Made by a program: the position numbers and the translations under genes. The notes beneath the pieces were generated by a model. It was not told the DNA's origin. It ran no database searches and saw nothing but the letters and a program-made list of their open reading frames with translations. From Tepidiphilus sp. (GTDB taxonomy: Bacteria > Pseudomonadota > Gammaproteobacteria > Burkholderiales > Rhodocyclaceae), in assembly GCA_028684345.1 (NCBI GenBank), contig JAQUGB010000009.1, positions 1-22,603 on the forward strand: a stretch of DNA of 22,603 nt, given 5' to 3'. Positions 21,637-22,603 of the stretch are shown in pieces; the first letter of the stretch is position 1, and the number at the start of each line of letters is the position of its first letter.

Positions 21637-22603
21637 CAGCGCCCTCGCTGGGGCAGCACGTCGCGCAGCACTGCATTCGCCGAGCGCAGGATGGCGGCGG
21701 TGGTGTCCCAGTCGATGCACGGGTCGGTGATCGAGCAGCCGTACTTGAGTTGCGAGGGTGGCGCGGGGAAGGGTTGGTTGCCCGCTTCGAGGAAACTCTC
21801 GAGCATCACGCCGACGATGGAGGTGTTGCCCTCGCGGATCTGGTGCACCACGTCTTTCAACACCAGCGGCTGGAATTCGGGTTTCTTCCAGGAATTGGCG
21901 TGCGAGCAGTCGACGACGAGATTCAGCGGCAGCCCCGCCTTGGCGAGCGCCTGCTCGGCGAGCGACACCGAGACCGAGTCGTAGTTGGGGCGTCCGCCGC
22001 CGCCGCGCAGCACAAGGTGGCCGTGGCGGTTTCCCCGGGTGCGCACGATGGCGGTGCGGCCCTCTTCGTCGATACCGAGAAAAGCGTGCGGGCGCGAGGC
22101 CGAGACGATGGCGTTGACGGCTACGTCCAGGCTACCATCGGTGGCATTCTTGAATCCGACCGGGGTGGAGAGGCCGGAGGCCATCTCGCGGTGCGTTTGC
22201 GATTCGACCGTGCGTGCGCCGATCGCCGTCCACGAGATGAGGTCGCCGTAGTACTGCGGCGCGATGGGATCGAGCGCCTCGGTGGCCGCCGGTAGCCCCA
22301 GCTCATTGACGGCGAGCAGGAACTCGCGGGCGCGCGCCATGCCCACGTCGATGCGAAAACTGTCGTCGAGGAAAGGATCGTTGATGTAGCCTTTCCAGCC
22401 GGTGGCGGTGCGCGGTTTCTCGAAATAGACCCGCATTACCAATACCATGGTCTCGGCCACTTCCCGGGCGAGCGCAGCGAGCCGTTTGGCGTAGTCGAGC
22501 CCGGCGACGGGGTCGTGGATGGAGCAGGGGCCGACGACGACGAAGAGCCGCGGATCGCGCCGCTCGAGGATGTCGACGAGGGTCTGGCGCGCCTGCGTCA
22601 CGG
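21636..22603 (-). CDS. aroG: 3-deoxy-7-phosphoheptulonate synthase, class I (5' end outside window)
   Basis: DAHP synthase condenses phosphoenolpyruvate and erythrose 4-phosphate, the first shikimate-pathway step. This is the AroF/G/H type: VVVGPCSIHDP holds the metal-binding Cys. RVYFEKPRTATGWKGYINDP, AIGARTVESQTHREMASGLS, GFKNATDGS and VVDCSHANSWKKP follow, then the closing KYGCSITDPCIDW. About 321 residues are present. Roughly 30-40 N-terminal residues, which carry much of the feedback-inhibitor contact, are beyond the window edge. The GTG at 22601 is most likely an internal Val codon. Which aromatic amino acid inhibits it cannot be told, so the symbol is a family label. The stop overlaps the serB start by one base. 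Confidence 0.93.
   Translation of the reverse strand, partial: VTQARQTLVDILERRDPRLFVVVGPCSIHDPVAGLDYAKRLAALAREVAETMVLVMRVYFEKPRTATGWKGYINDPFLDDSFRIDVGMARAREFLLAVNELGLPAATEALDPIAPQYYGDLISWTAIGARTVESQTHREMASGLSTPVGFKNATDGSLDVAVNAIVSASRPHAFLGIDEEGRTAIVRTRGNRHGHLVLRGGGGRPNYDSVSVSLAEQALAKAGLPLNLVVDCSHANSWKKPEFQPLVLKDVVHQIREGNTSIVGVMLESFLEAGNQPFPAPPSQLKYGCSITDPCIDWDTTAAILRSANAVLRDVLPQRGR

Overview
This is an ordinary, GC-rich, tightly packed chromosomal segment from a betaproteobacterium. The order rpsB-tsf-pyrH-frr-uppS-cdsA-dxr-rseP-bamA-skp-lpxD-fabZ-lpxA-lpxB-rnhB-rRNA methyltransferase is the classic proteobacterial translation/envelope cluster. The protein sequences read as betaproteobacterial. 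A Rhodocyclales- or Hydrogenophilales-like lineage is a guess from the look of the proteins and cannot be fixed without a search. I see no insertion sequence, phage, CRISPR array, tRNA, rRNA, toxin-antitoxin pair or defence island, and nothing that convincingly amounts to a new multi-gene system.

Layout. 1-1311 (+) is the 3' part of an ABC-F ATPase (uup). 1316-2254 (-) is an HDOD-domain protein with a good sigma70-type promoter, and 2333-2776 (-) is queD, whose start has no visible Shine-Dalgarno. 2777-3008 is non-coding and ends in a minus-strand terminator. 3009-3347 (-) is a small XRE-type helix-turn-helix protein. The 259-base gap before lysC is AT-rich and holds three dyads and two opposing promoters; it is the least explained stretch of the window. 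lysC (+) follows, with a terminator whose T tract runs straight into the rpsB promoter.

From 5061 to 20818 sixteen genes and then yaaA run on the + strand, with gaps mostly under 40 bases and many stop/start overlaps (ATGA or TGATG). I see no convincing internal terminator, only a hairpin-capable rpsB-tsf spacer. Functionally the run goes from translation (S2, EF-Ts, RRF), UMP kinase and the lipid carrier and phospholipid precursors (UppS, CdsA), through isoprenoids (Dxr), to envelope stress and outer-membrane assembly (RseP, BamA, Skp). Lipid A synthesis (LpxD, FabZ, LpxA, LpxB) and nucleic-acid maintenance (RNase HII, a SpoU methyltransferase) come next, and the peroxide-stress protein YaaA is last. 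yaaA ends by overlapping the stop codon of the convergent serB. On the minus strand a DAHP synthase gene (cut by the window edge) overlaps serB, pairing aromatic and serine biosynthesis.

The points most worth checking are the control region and unknown target of the XRE protein, a valine at the LpxA hydrocarbon-ruler position (predicting short 3-hydroxyacyl chains on lipid A), the structured rpsB leader, the SD-less queD start, a possible internal start in lysC, and a degenerate N-terminal motif in LpxB.
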